Below, one piece after another: positions 1-12,225 of a DNA stretch of 64,000 bases. The stretch is from Papaver somniferum (Eukaryota > Streptophyta > Magnoliopsida > Ranunculales > Papaveraceae): positions 195,730,827 through 195,794,826 of the forward strand of contig NC_039362.1 in NCBI RefSeq assembly GCF_003573695.1, given 5' to 3'. Position 1 is the first letter of the stretch, and the number at the start of each line of letters is the position of its first letter. Position numbers and translations under genes: made by a program. The notes beneath the pieces were generated by a model. That model was not told the origin of the DNA. It did not search any database and saw only the letters and a program-made list of their open reading frames with translations.

Positions 1-1485
1 AAGAACACCAACTTGCTCACTAGTCTACCCCTAGCATTGGCTGTCTTTTGACAGTACAGCCAATCACAGGCTCTATGAGCATTGGCATCTCTCATTTGCA
101 CAATCAAAAACATACAGGGAAGAACTATCCTAGCTCAATTACACTTGACAGTGCACAAGGCTTCACTGAGCCTTGGCCTGAAGCTGATTAGCTCATGCTA
201 ACCATGAAGTAGCAACATACATTCATCATAAGATATAATTCATACACATTTAGCAACATATCAGATAACTACCAACATAAGCAATACTCCACTGTCACTG
301 ATAAGCATTGAAATTTGAAATGCATTAAAATTTAGCTCAATTCTCTACTGGCTAGTCCAGAGAGGTATACAGTGTCCCCTACACACTTCACACAACACCC
401 ATTTATACCCAATACCCATAATTTTGGTTTTCCCCAATTTTTCCCCAAAATCAGTAGAACTAGGGTTTGGTGAAATTGATTTACCTACTGTTGATGAGAT
501 ACTCGCTCCATCTCGTCGACCCAATCTTCTCCTGCTTCTTCTCGTTCCTCTCGAGCTCCAATTGATGCTTTAATCATCACTTATATCCCCAATTTCTCAC
601 CTAGGGTTTCAGTGAGCAGAGAGATGAGAAATTGAGGTTATTAGTGATGCTAAAGAGATGGTACGTGATGGGTTTAGGTGGAATAGAGTTGGGGAGAAAA
701 CAGTGGAGTGATTTGGGGTGAGGTGGTGGTGATGGAGACGGACATGGTGGTGGTACAGAGTATGGTGGTTATGCAGAGGGGGTTGATGGAGGAGATGGTT
801 CGATGGAGAAAGGGAAGGGTGCGTTTGTTTGAGGTGTAGGTGCTCGGTCGCTAGGGTGTGAGGCGAGTGTATCGAGTGTGATGATCTGCGACGCTGCGCC
901 GTGGGATAGGGAGATGAAAGATCAATCGGACGGTGAGGTGAAGTGAAGCTTGTAGCGACCGCTGGATTTTTTTATACAACGAAGTTAACGGCTCTAGATG
1001 GGGTTAGGTGTTGTAGTGTAAGGCGGAGATATCAAACGTTGATGAACAGCAAGGGAGCGACCGTTGGATTCAACTACCATCTAATCTGAAGGCTTGAAAT
1101 TTCAGCGCTGTGGTGCTTGGCAGAGACTTCAGATTTTGATGTTCTGTGAAGGAGCGACCATCGGATGCTTCTGGGAACTGATCTGACGGCTGAGAACGGA
1201 GGCGCTTTTGTGTGTAGAAAATGAGGTTGTGCGCACCATTCTTCGCGGCTTCCTTGCGTGATTTCTCCCGGCTTTTCACTACTTTTCTGCTCTTTTCGCT
1301 CCGCGACTCATCCGAACTTTATTTATTACCTGAAAATGCAAAATTAATTAATAAAAATATTTATTCTTGAAAACAATGAAAATACAGAATATGGGATAAA
1401 ATGTAGAATTAATGCACAAAAGATGAGTTAAAATGCCAACAAAAAGGGATAGATATATACAATATTTGGCACTCATCATCCAACA
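1..1485 (-). mobile_element. Partial LTR of a gypsy (Tat/Ogre-like) element
   Basis: Read on the minus strand from 1485 downward, the sequence opens with TGATGAGTGC and shares a long stretch with 59,872-60,718 (the ATTAATTAATTTTGCATTTT block, the GCGGAGCG block, and several AGCCGTCAGAT/CAACGGTCGC phrases). TGATGAG-type starts and kilobase-long non-coding LTRs are known from plant Tat/Ogre elements. There is no long ORF. The LTR runs off the left edge, so its far end and target duplication cannot be seen. Family placement is inference; repeat identity with the 60-kb copies is seen directly. Confidence 0.65.
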
Positions 1486-2440
1486 AATTCGACCAGCAGC
1501 TAGTCACGGTTCTTGTGGTCGTTTTTGAGGAGGAAAGGCGTGATCCAGAAGCTCAGAACAACACGACATAGTGAGAGATAAATACCGAGAAACCAGTTGG
1601 GAAAGAGTTGTTGTCTGTCATTGATTGAAATGAAGATCAAGGGAGATCAGGACTGGGATCTCGAAGCTGAGAAGGAAATAAAGATTGGCTATTCAATTTT
1701 GGAGAGTTTGGTTTGATTTTGAAGTCGTTTTGCTGCCAAGAGAAGGCAGTGAAGAGAAGACAAGTTGATGCCGTTATGATGATAAGTGATGATGAATGTT
1801 TCTGAGTTTTGAATGAATTAGAAATGTGGATGCTTGTGTAATTTAATTATTTTCGCAGGGAAGGAGATTGAAAGAGCTTAGGATTCAACATCAAGCTCAG
1901 AACTGTATATAAGCAAACTGCACACAGGCTGTTTGTAGAAAGGCCGGAAAGAGCATTTCTTCACAGTTTCAAGATCAGCTGCGACCAGCTTAGTATGTCA
2001 GATGTAGGAGATGTTAAAAATGCAGACAAGGGATTGTGCAACCAGTATTCACAAATCCAAGTAAGTCTTTTGCAGTTATCAGCCATGGTTACATTGGTTG
2101 TACAAGGGTTCGACCAGACTTTTGACAAGAGTTTGAGGCGTGTAATCAGTGAAGAGGGCAACAGTTCTGCCCAAGTATTGTATAGCTGCTAGTCTTGGCT
2201 CGAGGCTGTGCACAAGGGCTGTCTGGCAAAGGCAAAAGCTTGATTTAGAACTTGAGATAAACATGGAAACATTGGTCGAATATTCAAAGATTGGGATTGT
2301 AAAACTTGGACGAAAAACCAGTTAAGAGAGTGAATATATGTACTCGAATTTATAAGTATATAAGCTATGTGTACTTAAATTTGTAAGCAGTGCAGCGGAT
2401 ATGTACTCAATATAATAAGGGTGTAGACACGCACACGTTT
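1486..2440. other. Unassigned sequence beside the LTR
   Basis: No ORF above about 65 codons and no recognised domain. On the minus strand this lies directly upstream of the LTR start at 1485, so it may be the 3' internal part of the same element. I cannot confirm a polypurine tract. Confidence 0.3.
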
Positions 2441-2867
2441 GGTAGTAGAGGATATTATGGTCATTTCAATGTTTTCAATTAATTTTGGACCTCCAGATAA
2501 AAGAAAATTCCGGTTGGACCCTACTATAAATAACTATATGCGCCCACAACCAACCAACAAATTTTCCTAGAGAAAAACGATGAAGATAGAAAGAATTCTA
2601 TTTAGACACTTCATATCCTAGTTTTACTATGTGAATAAAATTTGACAGGCCCAAATAAACTGAAAAAGCCCAGATAACCAGGTAAACAAAATCATTTTGA
2701 AATTCATTTCGCTAGTACAGAGATTTTGAAATCCAATTAGTTTTAGCAAAATGAATTTCCTGATTGTTCTTAATTGATTGTATTGAAATTCGAACTTTTC
2801 CCCAAACGACCAAACGTTTCTTGCTCCACGACATGAAAAGCAAAACTTATCAATGAAATTTATTATT
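2441..2867. other. Non-coding AT-rich sequence
   Basis: No coding signal. A TATAAATAA-like box near 2523 sits about 60 bp before a short ATG, but no ORF follows. I see nothing else. Confidence 0.25.
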
Positions 2868-3570
2868 CAGTATACTCCAACATCTCAAATATCTTCTCTC
2901 CTTAGGTTCTCGTAAGTGATTTTGCACTCATTCATGTGTTTAGTTTCACTGAAAACCAGCAAAATATGGATCAAATTAAGCATATATAAATGAATGGATT
3001 GTAGTTGCAGGAAATCCTACAATACACCCCTCATTTAATTTCATTGTTGATCAGCTCATTTTTAGGTTTTCACTCTTAATTTTATTGATTAATCTCTAAA
3101 TGTTCTTACAATGAAAATAAAGAAATCAATAATGATCTCTGCTCTAAACTTTCTCTCTCCTATTTACTTGTTTCTTATCTCAAAAAAGATCTCTCCTTCC
3201 TTTACAACTCGAATGACTATTTATAAGGAAATACATAGTGGATGATAGTTAATCTGTCCTTTATTTTCGGGTATGGTTTGCGACATTCTCGCAACCTTAC
3301 AAATGTTAATTTCGCAAGCTCTCTAATTTTCGCAAGACTATTACATCTTTCTCATGATCCTTGCTGACGTCGTTTCGAAATTGTTCTGCGACGCTAATGT
3401 GCAATACCATTGATAATTTCGCTGAGACATAATTGTTGCGAGATTCTGATCCTACATGGATGATATACGTTGATTTATATAATGAAGTGTGACATGCTTT
3501 CTATCTTTCCGTTTAAGTGTATGAACTCTTAAACAAATTTAGCATGAATCTCACCATAAGCATGGTCCTT
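2868..3570 (+). repeat. Dispersed repeat R1, copy 1 (split by a solo LTR)
   Basis: Begins with TATACTCCAACATCTCAAAT and ends around the TTTAGCATGAATCTCACC block. The same ordered blocks (TATACTCC..ATCTCA, GTGATTTTG, AAAATATG, ATATTGA..GTGTAACATAC, ATGGTAGGAAT..TATGAATT, TTTAGCATGAAT..AAGCATGATC) recur near 16.3, 18.2, 20.7, 22.8, 30.0, 35.4 and 40.8 kb. It has no ORF and I cannot assign it to a superfamily. Confidence 0.65.
3000..3456 (-). mobile_element. Solo LTR with 5-bp target duplication
   Basis: A 457-bp block beginning TGTAGTTGCAGG and ending GATCCTACA interrupts repeat R1 and is flanked on both sides by TGGAT (2995-2999 and 3457-3461). On the minus strand it reads TGTAGGATC...CTACA with a TATAAATAG box near 3218-3226, as expected for an LTR promoter. 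R1 sequence continues on either side. TG...CA ends, a TATA box, a 5-bp duplication and no internal region are the signature of a solo LTR left by LTR-LTR recombination. Confidence 0.8.
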
Positions 3571-4190
3571 TTACAAATTTAGAAGCTACGACTAGTCCAG
3601 AATCAAAGCTCGCTTATGTAGTGATGCTACGGCGGCATCCATCTCCCACCGGAAAATTTCGGGCATCTCCTATGGTACTATCATGGATGCCAAACAATGG
3701 ACAAAAATGCCTTTCTTGATGGGCTCTTTTATACTTTTGGGCTCTTTGTTTTGAGTCAAGAGATCCACTACTGGACTAGGTCGACTTTTGTTTCTTAATC
3801 GGGTTATCGGTCCGGATTCATTTCTCACTTCTTAGTCGGCCGGATTGAATGGTTCAATTTTCACAAAATAATTTACAATTGGAATTTTGACATTATCGTT
3901 GAATTACCAGCTAATCTAAATTTTTAGCATGTACCCATTTTCCGATCTTAGACTCTGTCGATACCCAATTTTTTTTCCAAAACTTGGTAATCTCTTGAAA
4001 GTGTCATAAATCATGGCCATTTCAAGTGCTGATACATATTCATGATTTCTATTCAATTTTATGTATAGATTTTTCAATACGTCAGCAAGATTTATGTATG
4101 GGCCAAATATTGTTGGATCATCGGCAAAACTTTTAGCTGACTGGAAATCCAAAAACAAATAAGCAGCATGGAAGATGGGGCATTGTGCAT
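3571..4190. other. Non-coding; related to 9.88-9.99 kb
   Basis: Holds a phrase (GGGCATCT, ATGG, then GGCCC/GGGCTCTTTG with CTAAG/AAGAG) that recurs in degenerate form at about 9,880-9,990 and more weakly near 30.24 kb, so it probably belongs with repeat R1. No ORF of note. Confidence 0.3.
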
Positions 4191-6226
4191 GAAGGTTGTT
4201 TTTAGGTATACCTAAATCTTTCTAGGCATACTGAATAAAGACAAAAAAGAATGTCAAATAACAAAATCAGAAATCCCCTTAATCAAAATTTTTTATAATG
4301 GCAAATCTGCCCTTTCTGTATTAGTGTTAGTAATCTGGTTTAGTGATTAAAACTTTTGTTTAGTGATTAAGATAATTCAGAATTATAAAGTTCTGGGTAG
4401 ATGAAAAAATTTGGGGAAAAAATCAAGTTTTTATTGAGAAGGAGAGAAGGAAAAGGAGAAAGTGGGAAAAAAATTCTTGATTCAATGGAGGATGAGGAGG
4501 GTCATTCTTCATCTAAAAAACCTAGGAAAATACATATCAACTACAACAATGATCCAGAAATGGCTGATTTCTTAGATTAAAAGAATGATTTTAACAAACT
4601 CAAACTCAAGATGATGATTTTTATGAGCCAAATCCAGATGATGAATACATAGATGAGGAACCGAATGCTTCTAACACACATGTACACTTCTATTTTATGT
4701 TTAATCTCACTTTTGTAGCTTGAAATCATCAAAAAATTGTATTTTTCATCATGGTTCAGCGAACCAGAACTATGTTCGGCTTGAAAATATAAGTCGAACC
4801 CACTAAATTGATGAATAGTCCGGCTAGCTGAATTTGTTAACCTTATAAGACGAACCTTCATTTTCCAACTTCCAACCTATTTGCAAGATCCTAGTTCGGC
4901 TTATATTAAAGTATAATAACAAGCTGAACCTATTCATGAGAGTTAGGTTCGATTTTCGCTCTAAATATCCTATCAGCCGAACTATATATTTTTCCAAGTT
5001 CGGCTCATATTCAAAAAATCACATCAGCCGAACATGGTACTGATTTTCCATGAAACACTTAAATTGATACACATTTAGGGGTTAGGCTTTTTATTACATA
5101 TGTTTTCTATTGTGCATCCTTTTCATCGGATGAACCAAACAAAAAAGTGGAAATTACTAAAAATGTTAAGAAAGTGAAGTCTAATGATGGAGAATACCAA
5201 GGTCCTTATATTAAACTCATTAAAATCAATGATATCTTAACTTCAACTTCAAGAGAATGAAAAGAAAAACACAACGTAAAAAGAATGAGGTCGTTCCGAC
5301 ATCAGACGAAAAAGTTATGGCCAAAACAAGATCGAAAAACTTGAGTGTGCAAAGAGAAGGTTCGGCTGATAACTCAACAACACGAGCTAGCCGAACCTAG
5401 AGCCTGCAAATCAATATTTTCGAAGTGTTTACAGAGAGAGGTTCGGCTTGAAAGTGATCTAATCGAGTCAGTCAAACCTGACAACCACCTGGGGTAAATT
5501 TCACTTCTGAGTTTCGGTCGGGAAGGTTTGCAAGGTATTAGCTGAACCTGACACTGTTCTGGGACGTATTTAATACACATTTTGGGGTTCGGCTAAACAT
5601 TGACATTTACTGTTAAGCCGAACTGTTCATAGATACTTTTAGAGTGAAATTTCAAGAACAGTTCAGCTCAAAACTCAGCTCAATTATCAGCCGAACCCGC
5701 TACTGTAACCGTCAAAAACCCTAAGTTTTTAGCAATTTAACCCATTCAATCCATGAAAAACAACAAATAAAAGATTGGTTTGTCGGGAATACCTTCTTAT
5801 CCTCATTTCAGTGTTTGGAGCTTCAAATGGATGAATTTCCGATTCAATTTCTGGTTCAATTATAGTTTTTACACCTTCATCTTCAATTGGTTCTTCTTCT
5901 TTAATTCATGGATTGGAAGAGGATTTAGAACACCTGACGTTTTCTTTTTTCTTTGTACGATCCATTATATAGTTCAATTTAACCGATAATCGAATTTTCA
6001 CGAATCGGTAATTAATTACGGTGATGAAGAAAAATATGAGAGAAAAGGAAGGTGGTTTGGCTGGAGGAAGAAGAAGAGATTTTTAAGATAGTTTATTTTT
6101 TGATTTTAGGTTCAAGGGTATATAGGTAATTGAACTACCCAATAGACACCTCTTATAAGGTCACCTAGGATGGGAAAACTATTTTGTATGTCTTGAAAGT
6201 TTTTGGTATGCCTAAAAATAGCCTTC
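4191..6226. mobile_element. TIR element with nine GTTCGGCT stem-loops
   Basis: The 41-bp ends (4191-4231 and 6186-6226) are inverted copies with only a handful of mismatches, starting GAAGG and containing TTTTTAGG and CATAC. Both sides carry the 8-bp duplication TTGTGCAT (4183-4190, 6227-6234). An 8-bp duplication fits hAT or Mutator-type insertion. No transposase is visible, so the copy is non-autonomous. The interior is dominated by repeated inverted pairs GTTCGGCT...AGCCGAAC (listed separately). Boundaries are seen directly; the superfamily is inference. Confidence 0.85.
4774..5696. repeat. Array of nine GTTCGGCT/AGCCGAAC inverted pairs
   Basis: Each unit is GTTCGGCT (or a 1-2 base variant), a 10-25 nt AT-rich spacer, then AGCCGAAC (or variant). 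Approximate spans: 4774-4799, 4894-4929, 4947-4982, 4998-5033, 5360-5396, 5441-5477, 5511-5548, 5587-5623, 5661-5696. Unit length is steady near 36 bp while spacers differ in sequence, so it is the arms that recur. The arms could pair as hairpins in single-stranded DNA or RNA. Confidence 0.85.
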
Positions 6227-6654
6227 TTGTGCATTGTGTTGTCGCTATTTTATTTTCTCTTATACGGAAGTTGGTACTCCCAACAAACTAGTACTCCAAT
6301 AAGCAATTCCAAGTTTTGTAGGATCCATTTTTTCCGGTAATTCGATCACCTATATGTTTGTAATATGTGGTCACTAACATAGTTTATTTCGTTTGATTTG
6401 GGATTATGGTTAAATTTCAAAGTGTTAGGATTACTAGTTGAAATTATTGTAAGATTCATTAAATAATTTCTTTTTCTAATTATAATTTCTTGGTTTGTTT
6501 TGAATGACGAATTACTTTAAGAGGTTTTTGAGTTTACTCCCCTATATTATAAATATATAAATTCGTGATTAAATTTTACATCCTAATTTGCTAATAATAG
6601 CAATGGGATAATTTTTACATCCTAATTTGCTAATATAGGTGGAACAATTTCACC
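6227..6654. other. AT-rich spacer with a short direct repeat
   Basis: TACATCCTAATTTGCTAATA occurs twice, near 6578 and 6619, as a roughly 40-bp-period direct repeat just before the RNase H remnant. Nothing else is recognised. Confidence 0.4.
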
Positions 6655-7161
6655 TCAGATTGGATAATTTTTACAGATGCCTCCTTTAACAAGGAGAACT
6701 TATCTATGGGATATGCTTTCATTCTTTACTCGGTAGAATAAGAAGCTTTTATGCATATTTCTGCAGGCTCAGACTGGGCGTCCTCGGCGTTGCACGCATA
6801 AGCAAAATCAGTTTTGAAGGCTTTAAAATGGCTAGAAGACAATACTCTTTTTACCGTCGTTATTGCTACAGATTGTAAAGTTTTATCAGATTGCATTAAC
6901 AAAAAAGATGCAGCATACGCCTGGACGACAGAGAATACCATAGAAGAAACTGTATCCATTCTCGAGAAACTTCAACAAGCCAAGATAAACTTTATCAACA
7001 GAGATCACAATGCAGCAGCTGACTCAATAGCTAAAGAAGCAAGAATAAGAAGACTACGTCACATATCAAAGCATATGCAACAACAAATTCAGAAAAAGAA
7101 TATCCTTTCTAATTTTTTTGGAAAAAATGTAATTGTAGATCTTCTGTATTATATAGCTTAA
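6655..7161 (+). pseudogene. RNase H domain remnant (LINE-type, RVT_3-like)
   Basis: The plus-strand reading holds an RNase H fold in order: IIFTDASF (first Asp, about 6668), a GYAFILYS strand, a broken segment with in-frame stops near 6740 and 6799, then an intact 115-codon run from 6814 with LKALKWLEDN, ATDCKVLSDC (another catalytic Asp) and RDHNAAADSIAKEAR (final Asp). These spacings match the C-terminal RNase H of plant L1-type LINEs and related RVT_3 proteins. No RT lies immediately upstream, so it is an orphaned fragment or an old RVT_3 pseudogene. The two stops argue against function. Confidence 0.7.
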
Positions 7162-7418
7162 CTAATATATTCATCCTTCTTATCGGAAAAAAATAGCAAT
7201 TTTGTGCCCTAAAATACTATTTTGGACCCAAAAGAGAAAACACTTGTCATCTAATTGTTAATTTCATATCGTAAATTTGTCGCTTGGAAACTTCTCTTTT
7301 GTCGACACAAATGCAGAGATCAAAGGCATGTTCATTTCATTGGTGGGTGAACCTAAGTTAATCTAAGCAACCGATTTTCCCACATGGAATCAACGATAAG
7401 ATGAGAAGTTTTTTTTTT

Positions 7419-8867
7419 GGGTTATTTTGTTTTTGGTACTTAGGTTTTGTCCAACTTTTGAGTTTGGTCTAACATTTGTCCAGGTTGGTGTTTGGTACCT
7501 GAAAAAGACGTTGACCCGAGTTGACTATGTTAAATATTGAATTCTTTCTAGTAATTACAAAAAGAATTAAATAAAACCTAATACCTAAACAAATTTACTC
7601 TTGTACCCTTAACTTCATTTACTGAATCGGCTGAGTCTACTCGCCGGTACATAAGTCCGATAGAGTTAGATCTGAAATCTGATCGATTCCGACCATAATT
7701 CCAACCCATTTGTTTCAAATCCTTTCCTGCACAATCATTCATTCATATACAACTCATATCATTCATCTATGCAGCACTTCGAACACTCCTGCATTTCAAT
7801 CAATCAGCAACATGTAACTTTATTTGCTCAACTCATAAACAACATCACCAGCTTCATTCCTTCTCTATTGCGGCAACATCCACTCGTATTCTCTGCAGCT
7901 TCTTTTGCAATTCCAGCTGAAACCATTATCACTGCTATCTACTTTATGAGCTCAAATCTGAGTTGTAACCACCAACGCCATCTGAATCTCTAGCCACTAT
8001 CCCATCTCTTCAATTGTATCCTTTCTGATTCATCACACTGCTGCAACCATCTTTCACACCTTAGACCAGACCAATTGCAAGCATCAATTCTATTGCACAA
8101 AAACCATTTTCAACAACAATATCCCCATCTCTCAACAGCAATTCAAAATATCTCAATTGATTTGTTGAATCAATTGAGATTCAACAACCCTGTTCCCTGA
8201 TATTGTTGAATCGATTGATTTGTTGAATCAATTGAGATTCAACAACAAATCACAGCATCACAACCCTCTTTCCTGATATCTTCTTTAGATTCTTCAAACC
8301 CTAACCTTCTCCCAATTGATTTATTTAATCAAAATCGCTAATTGAAACACTTACTGAAACCCCTATTAGATTGATTGTGTCATGAACCAAAATTGAAACC
8401 CGAAGATGAATCAAAACCCTAATATAACTTTTTCACTTAAAACCTCAATTTTTCAAAACAACAAAACTCTAACTAAACACAAACTGTACCATAACTAAAT
8501 CCACTTCGTCTCTTAAACAAATAGAGTAGATTTTGAGGAATCGAGATGGCAGTAGCAGAGAGATAGATTTGAGAGAGGAGAAAGATTCATGTCTGTGTTT
8601 GTGGAGGGCCCGGAGGTGGAAGAAGCGAAATAGAAAATGATTTGGGGAGTTGGGGTGACGTTTTTGGTAAAGTAAAAGGCTAAAACAATAAACTACAATA
8701 CTAATTAGATTTTATTTAATTTTTATAATAATTATCAAACGGAAGTCAAACTATATCCAAGTCAACGCGGGTCAACGTTTTTTCCAGGTACCAAACGCCA
8801 AGCTGGACAAATGTTAGACCAAACTCAAAAGTTGGACAAAACCTGAGTACCAAAAACAAAATAACCC
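7419..8867. mobile_element. Long-TIR (Mutator-like) non-autonomous element
   Basis: Ends 7419-7525 and 8761-8867 are 107-bp inverted repeats with about nine differences, starting GGGTTATTTTG and including GTCCAACTTTTGAG and a GTTGACCCG inner edge. Flanks are TTTTTTTTT and TCTTTTTTT, compatible with a 9-bp duplication, though in a T-run this is weak. Long TIRs with a ~9-bp duplication are typical of Mutator-like elements. No transposase is present; internal ORFs are short. The interior holds a duplicated TTGAATC...GATTCAA stem-loop (8,158-8,262). Confidence 0.85.
8158..8262. repeat. Duplicated stem-loop TTGAATC..GATTCAA
   Basis: The block GATTTGTTGAATCAATTG followed by AGATTCAACAA occurs twice, about 57 bp apart. 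Each contains the inverted pair TTGAATC/GATTCAA around AATTGA. It lies inside the long-TIR element. Confidence 0.7.
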
Positions 8868-8967
8868 TCTTTTTTTTTGTCCAAGAAATTTGTTTAGTGG
8901 CAAATTTACTACTATTAATAACTTAAAGGGAAAGCATAGTCACTCATCGGGTAAACTCAAAAAACCC

Positions 8968-9700
8968 TTATTTTATAACAAGAGTGAAGACCTCATATTC
9001 AACAATACCAAACCTGAGATGTGAATGTGAAGTGGAACAAGATATGAGTGACAGATTTGCCCGACTTGACTTGCAACAAAGTAAACAACCATTCACGATG
9101 AGCTTCCCTTCTCTACAGAGTGTCCATAGTGACCAGTCTATTGTGGTAAACAAGCCATAGAAAAAATCTGACTCTATGAAGCCATGATCTAGACCAAATA
9201 CTAAGGTTTGGGATGGGTGATCTTGCTCCTTTGCCAACTTTGCATAAAAGGATTTAACGGAGAACATCCCTGTAGGATCAGTGCTCCACTTCAACTGATC
9301 TTGTTCCGTAGAGAGATCAAGGGATCCAAAATAAATGTTAGAATGCAGACTTCATCAATTTGTTGTTGAGTGATTCTTCTATTCAACCCCAAATTCCAAG
9401 AGCCGCCGACACTAACAGATTGTGCCATTTGACTAACATACCATAAGTTTGTCGAAGTAGCAGCATAGAGGGAGGGAAAGGAGGTAGAGAAAGGGGACTC
9501 ACCTAGCCAGTGATCCTCCCAAAAGAGGACCGAAGAACCATCACCAACTTGCATAATGGAGTTGTTCTTGAAGAAGTCCAATTGCTTATATATACTCTTC
9601 CACAAACCAATACCTTGAGAATTCTTATGAGCTTTCGTTTCTTTGTCGAGACCCGAAGAACCCTATTTAGATACCATGGATTTTCTCCAGAAGGCATTTT
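8968..9700 (-). pseudogene. LINE ORF2 C-terminal fragment (zinc-binding RT region)
   Basis: Two adjacent minus-strand frames read as the segment that follows reverse transcriptase in plant L1 elements. From 9605 down: WKSIYKQLDFFKNNSIMQVG, DGSSVLFWEDHWLG and WNLGLNRRITQQQIDEV. From 9294: LKWSTDPTGMFSVKSFYAKL, the usual lead-in to the zinc-binding domain. The frames change near 9295, and the zinc-binding part itself is unreadable. RT and endonuclease are absent, so this is an internal fragment, opposite in strand to the next LINE at 10 kb. Family placement is secure from the DG-S-FW-DxWLG phrase; insertion boundaries are not visible. Confidence 0.75.
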
Positions 9701-10015
9701 TTCGGTATTGAACCTCCACCACCTTATTTCCTTAAAATAATAGAAACATCAATCGGTCATATTGAAAGGCAACAGAGTTTATCTAGTTATCCTATTTGGA
9801 AGCCGTCCCTAATCATTACATATTTTCAGATCATGTATTCGTTTATCCCAATCTAGAGAGTTAATGGTGTTTCACGGTATATTATGGGCATCTTCTGTAG
9901 TGTTACCATGGATGGAAAAAAAAAACCATTCGTCATGGACTTTTCAATTCGATTTTAGGCCCTTTGTTTGCACTAAGAGAGTTGTCTGAGGGCTAAGTCA
10001 CTTTACGTAGTATTC
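9701..10015. other. Non-coding, partly R1-related
   Basis: Phrases at 9,880-9,990 resemble 3,650-3,770. No coding signal. Confidence 0.3.
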
Positions 10016-10300
10016 TTGCTTGTTATTCTTCAACATGTGGTTTTAAGAGAACCAAAACCGAAAGCTGCACCCATGTTAGAGTTGGAGAGCACTTTTATGG
10101 AATATCTTGAAGATGATCCTATACACCCTCCAGGTTTTGAGCCATCAGCTGAGAATGTCAGTTCTGATGAATCTAATACTTCGGGTATTGTACCAAAGAA
10201 GCTCAAAACAGAATATAAAAGATTAGTAATCTCTCTTGATGATTTTAGCAACGACTCAACCTCAAGAAGAAGTAAAAGACATTTGGCTCTACGGTTTTAA
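10016..10300 (+). pseudogene. Possible LINE ORF1 C-terminal tail
   Basis: A 94-codon acidic, Ser/Pro-rich ORF ends just after the ORF2 start, in the arrangement seen in plant L1 elements where ORF1 precedes or overlaps ORF2. It contains LEDDPIHPPGFEP and a basic end (SRRSKRH). I see no zinc knuckle, so the ORF1 assignment rests on position and composition only. It could be any low-complexity coding remnant. Confidence 0.4.
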
Positions 10301-11716
10301 AATGAGTTTACAGATATTGTCATGGAGTGTTAGGGGCCTTTGTTTTTTGACCAGCTGGAAAGCAATTACAAAGAAGATGATTCATCTCACTAATGCTTCT
10401 ATCATCTTGTTGCAAGAGACAAAAATGTTACATTGTACTGATTGGGATATAAGTCAAATTTGTGGAAAGAGCAACTTCGGATGTACTTTTCAACAATCAA
10501 TGGGAAGTTCTGGAGGCAGGATTATCCTATGGGATAAAATTTGATCAAGGTAACTGATTTTATAGTGGGAACTTATACTCTCTCCATTATATGCACAAAC
10601 AAATCTGATAACTTCCAATGGACTCTCTAAATAAGCCTTTTGAAAGGCCGAAGTTCTTGGAAGAATTAGATAACGTTTGCAGTTATTGGAATCATTCTTG
10701 GTGTGTGGGAGGGTATTTCAATACTATTCTCAAGTGTGAAGAGAAAAAAGGATGCAGCAGAATAACCAAGAGTATGTAGGGTTTTATCAATTTTGTATCC
10801 CATCATGATCTTATTGATCTTCCTCTCAAAGGAGCAAGATTTACATGGACCAATGGTCAAGACAATCCTATTATGTGCATACTATATAGATTTCTCATCT
10901 TTCCTTCCTTTGAGCTTCATTATCCTTTTGTCACCCAACTAGCTAAATCTAGACCTACATCAGATCATATTTCGATACTACTTGATAATTCAGATCCATT
11001 TTGGGGACCTAGTCCATATAGGTTTGAAGCAATGTGGTTCTTGGAGAATGGACTTTTAGAAATGCTTGAGGAATGGTGGAATTCTTTTTCTGTTGCATGT
11101 ACTCACAGCAGTGTCTTATGGTACAAATTAAACGTCCTTAATGAGAAACTTAAAGATTGGAACCGAGAAACTTTTGGTCACACTACAGTCAAGCTACAAC
11201 AAATTCTAGCAGAGATTTAATCAGTGGATAATGAAGCGGAGGTTAATAATTTGGTAGAAAAAAAACTTGCAGAAAAAGTACATCATATGGCGAATTTGAA
11301 AGAGTTACACTGATGGAGGAGACTTCGTGGAATATTAAGTCAAAAAAACCAATGGCTTAAGGAGGGATATAGGAATACTTCACACTTTATGAGAACTGCT
11401 ACATCCAGAAGAAGATATAATAAGATTCGACAACTATATATTGATGAGGTTTTGATGGATGATAGAGCAAAGTTACAGGGTCACACCGTCCAATTTTACA
11501 AATATTTATTCACTGAGGAACATATTATGAGAACTAATTTATAAAACATTCACTTTGATCAAATATCATCAACTGAGTCTGTTTTTTTAGATGCAGTGAT
11601 CTCTGAGGATGAAGTTTTTAAAGCTATAAGGACCTGGGTCATGATAAGGCCACAGGGTCTGATGGAAACCCTATACTATTTTTCTACAAGTGTTGGAGCT
11701 TTTTCAAAGAAGACAT
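10299..11716 (+). pseudogene. LINE ORF2 N-terminal half (endonuclease and linker)
   Basis: From about 10,302 the frame reads MSLQILSWSVRGL, the usual start of plant L1 AP-endonucleases (role: nicking the target for target-primed reverse transcription). ASIILLQETKM carries the conserved QET. The frame breaks at 10,542 and is recognisable again at 10,873-11,220 (SRPTSDHISILL with the catalytic SDH, then PYRFEAMW and LKDWNRETFG) and onward to KNQWLKEGYRNTSHFM. At least five stops or frame changes are visible, including stops at 11,218 and about 11,312. It is cut at 11,716 by the copia element. Confidence 0.8.
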
Positions 11717-12223
11717 TGTTAGAAGTTGTCTAGATTTAGCATATTCAAGAAGTCTTATTTGTGGGTAGCTTCCTGTTTTAGTATGGATTCTTTATTGAGG
11801 ATGTATTACCTAATTAGGTTAGACATTCCTAGTTGAGGATGGTTTCCCAATTTAAATTAGGAAACAGATTACTTGGAGAACAAGAGGTGTCTACTATAAA
11901 TAGGTGACCTTAGGAGAGTCTAAGACACAGTTGTGAAGAGTTCTTAAGAGTGGGATAACTAAAGCTAGTTTTCAGTCTCTTTGTGAATTTCTTATTCTGC
12001 GAATAAGGTGAGAGCTGTGAGAGAAGATGAGAGTCTTCTTTGTAATCATCCTTGTGGTTAATTGAATAGATTGTGTTCTTGTCCGTGGGTTTTACCCGAT
12101 TTGGGGTTTTCCACGTAAATCTGTGTCTTGTGTGATTGATTAAGTGTTTCTCATATCTCTTGGTGTATTGGTTATTCTTTGTTTAGCCTAAAGATCAGAA
12201 GAGTTAAGGTGTAATTCCTAACA
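11717..12223 (+). repeat. 5' LTR of TR-GAG copia element
   Basis: A 507-bp direct repeat partner of 13,670-14,176. It holds the promoter box TATAAATAG at 11,895-11,903, and its last bases CTAACA are followed 2 nt later by the primer site. Confidence 0.92.
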
Positions 12224-12225
12224 AT

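Noticed and set aside
5780..5989. Phe/Trp-rich 69-codon ORF
   Set aside because: T-rich low-complexity sequence inside the 4.2-kb TIR element; no domain or codon evidence.
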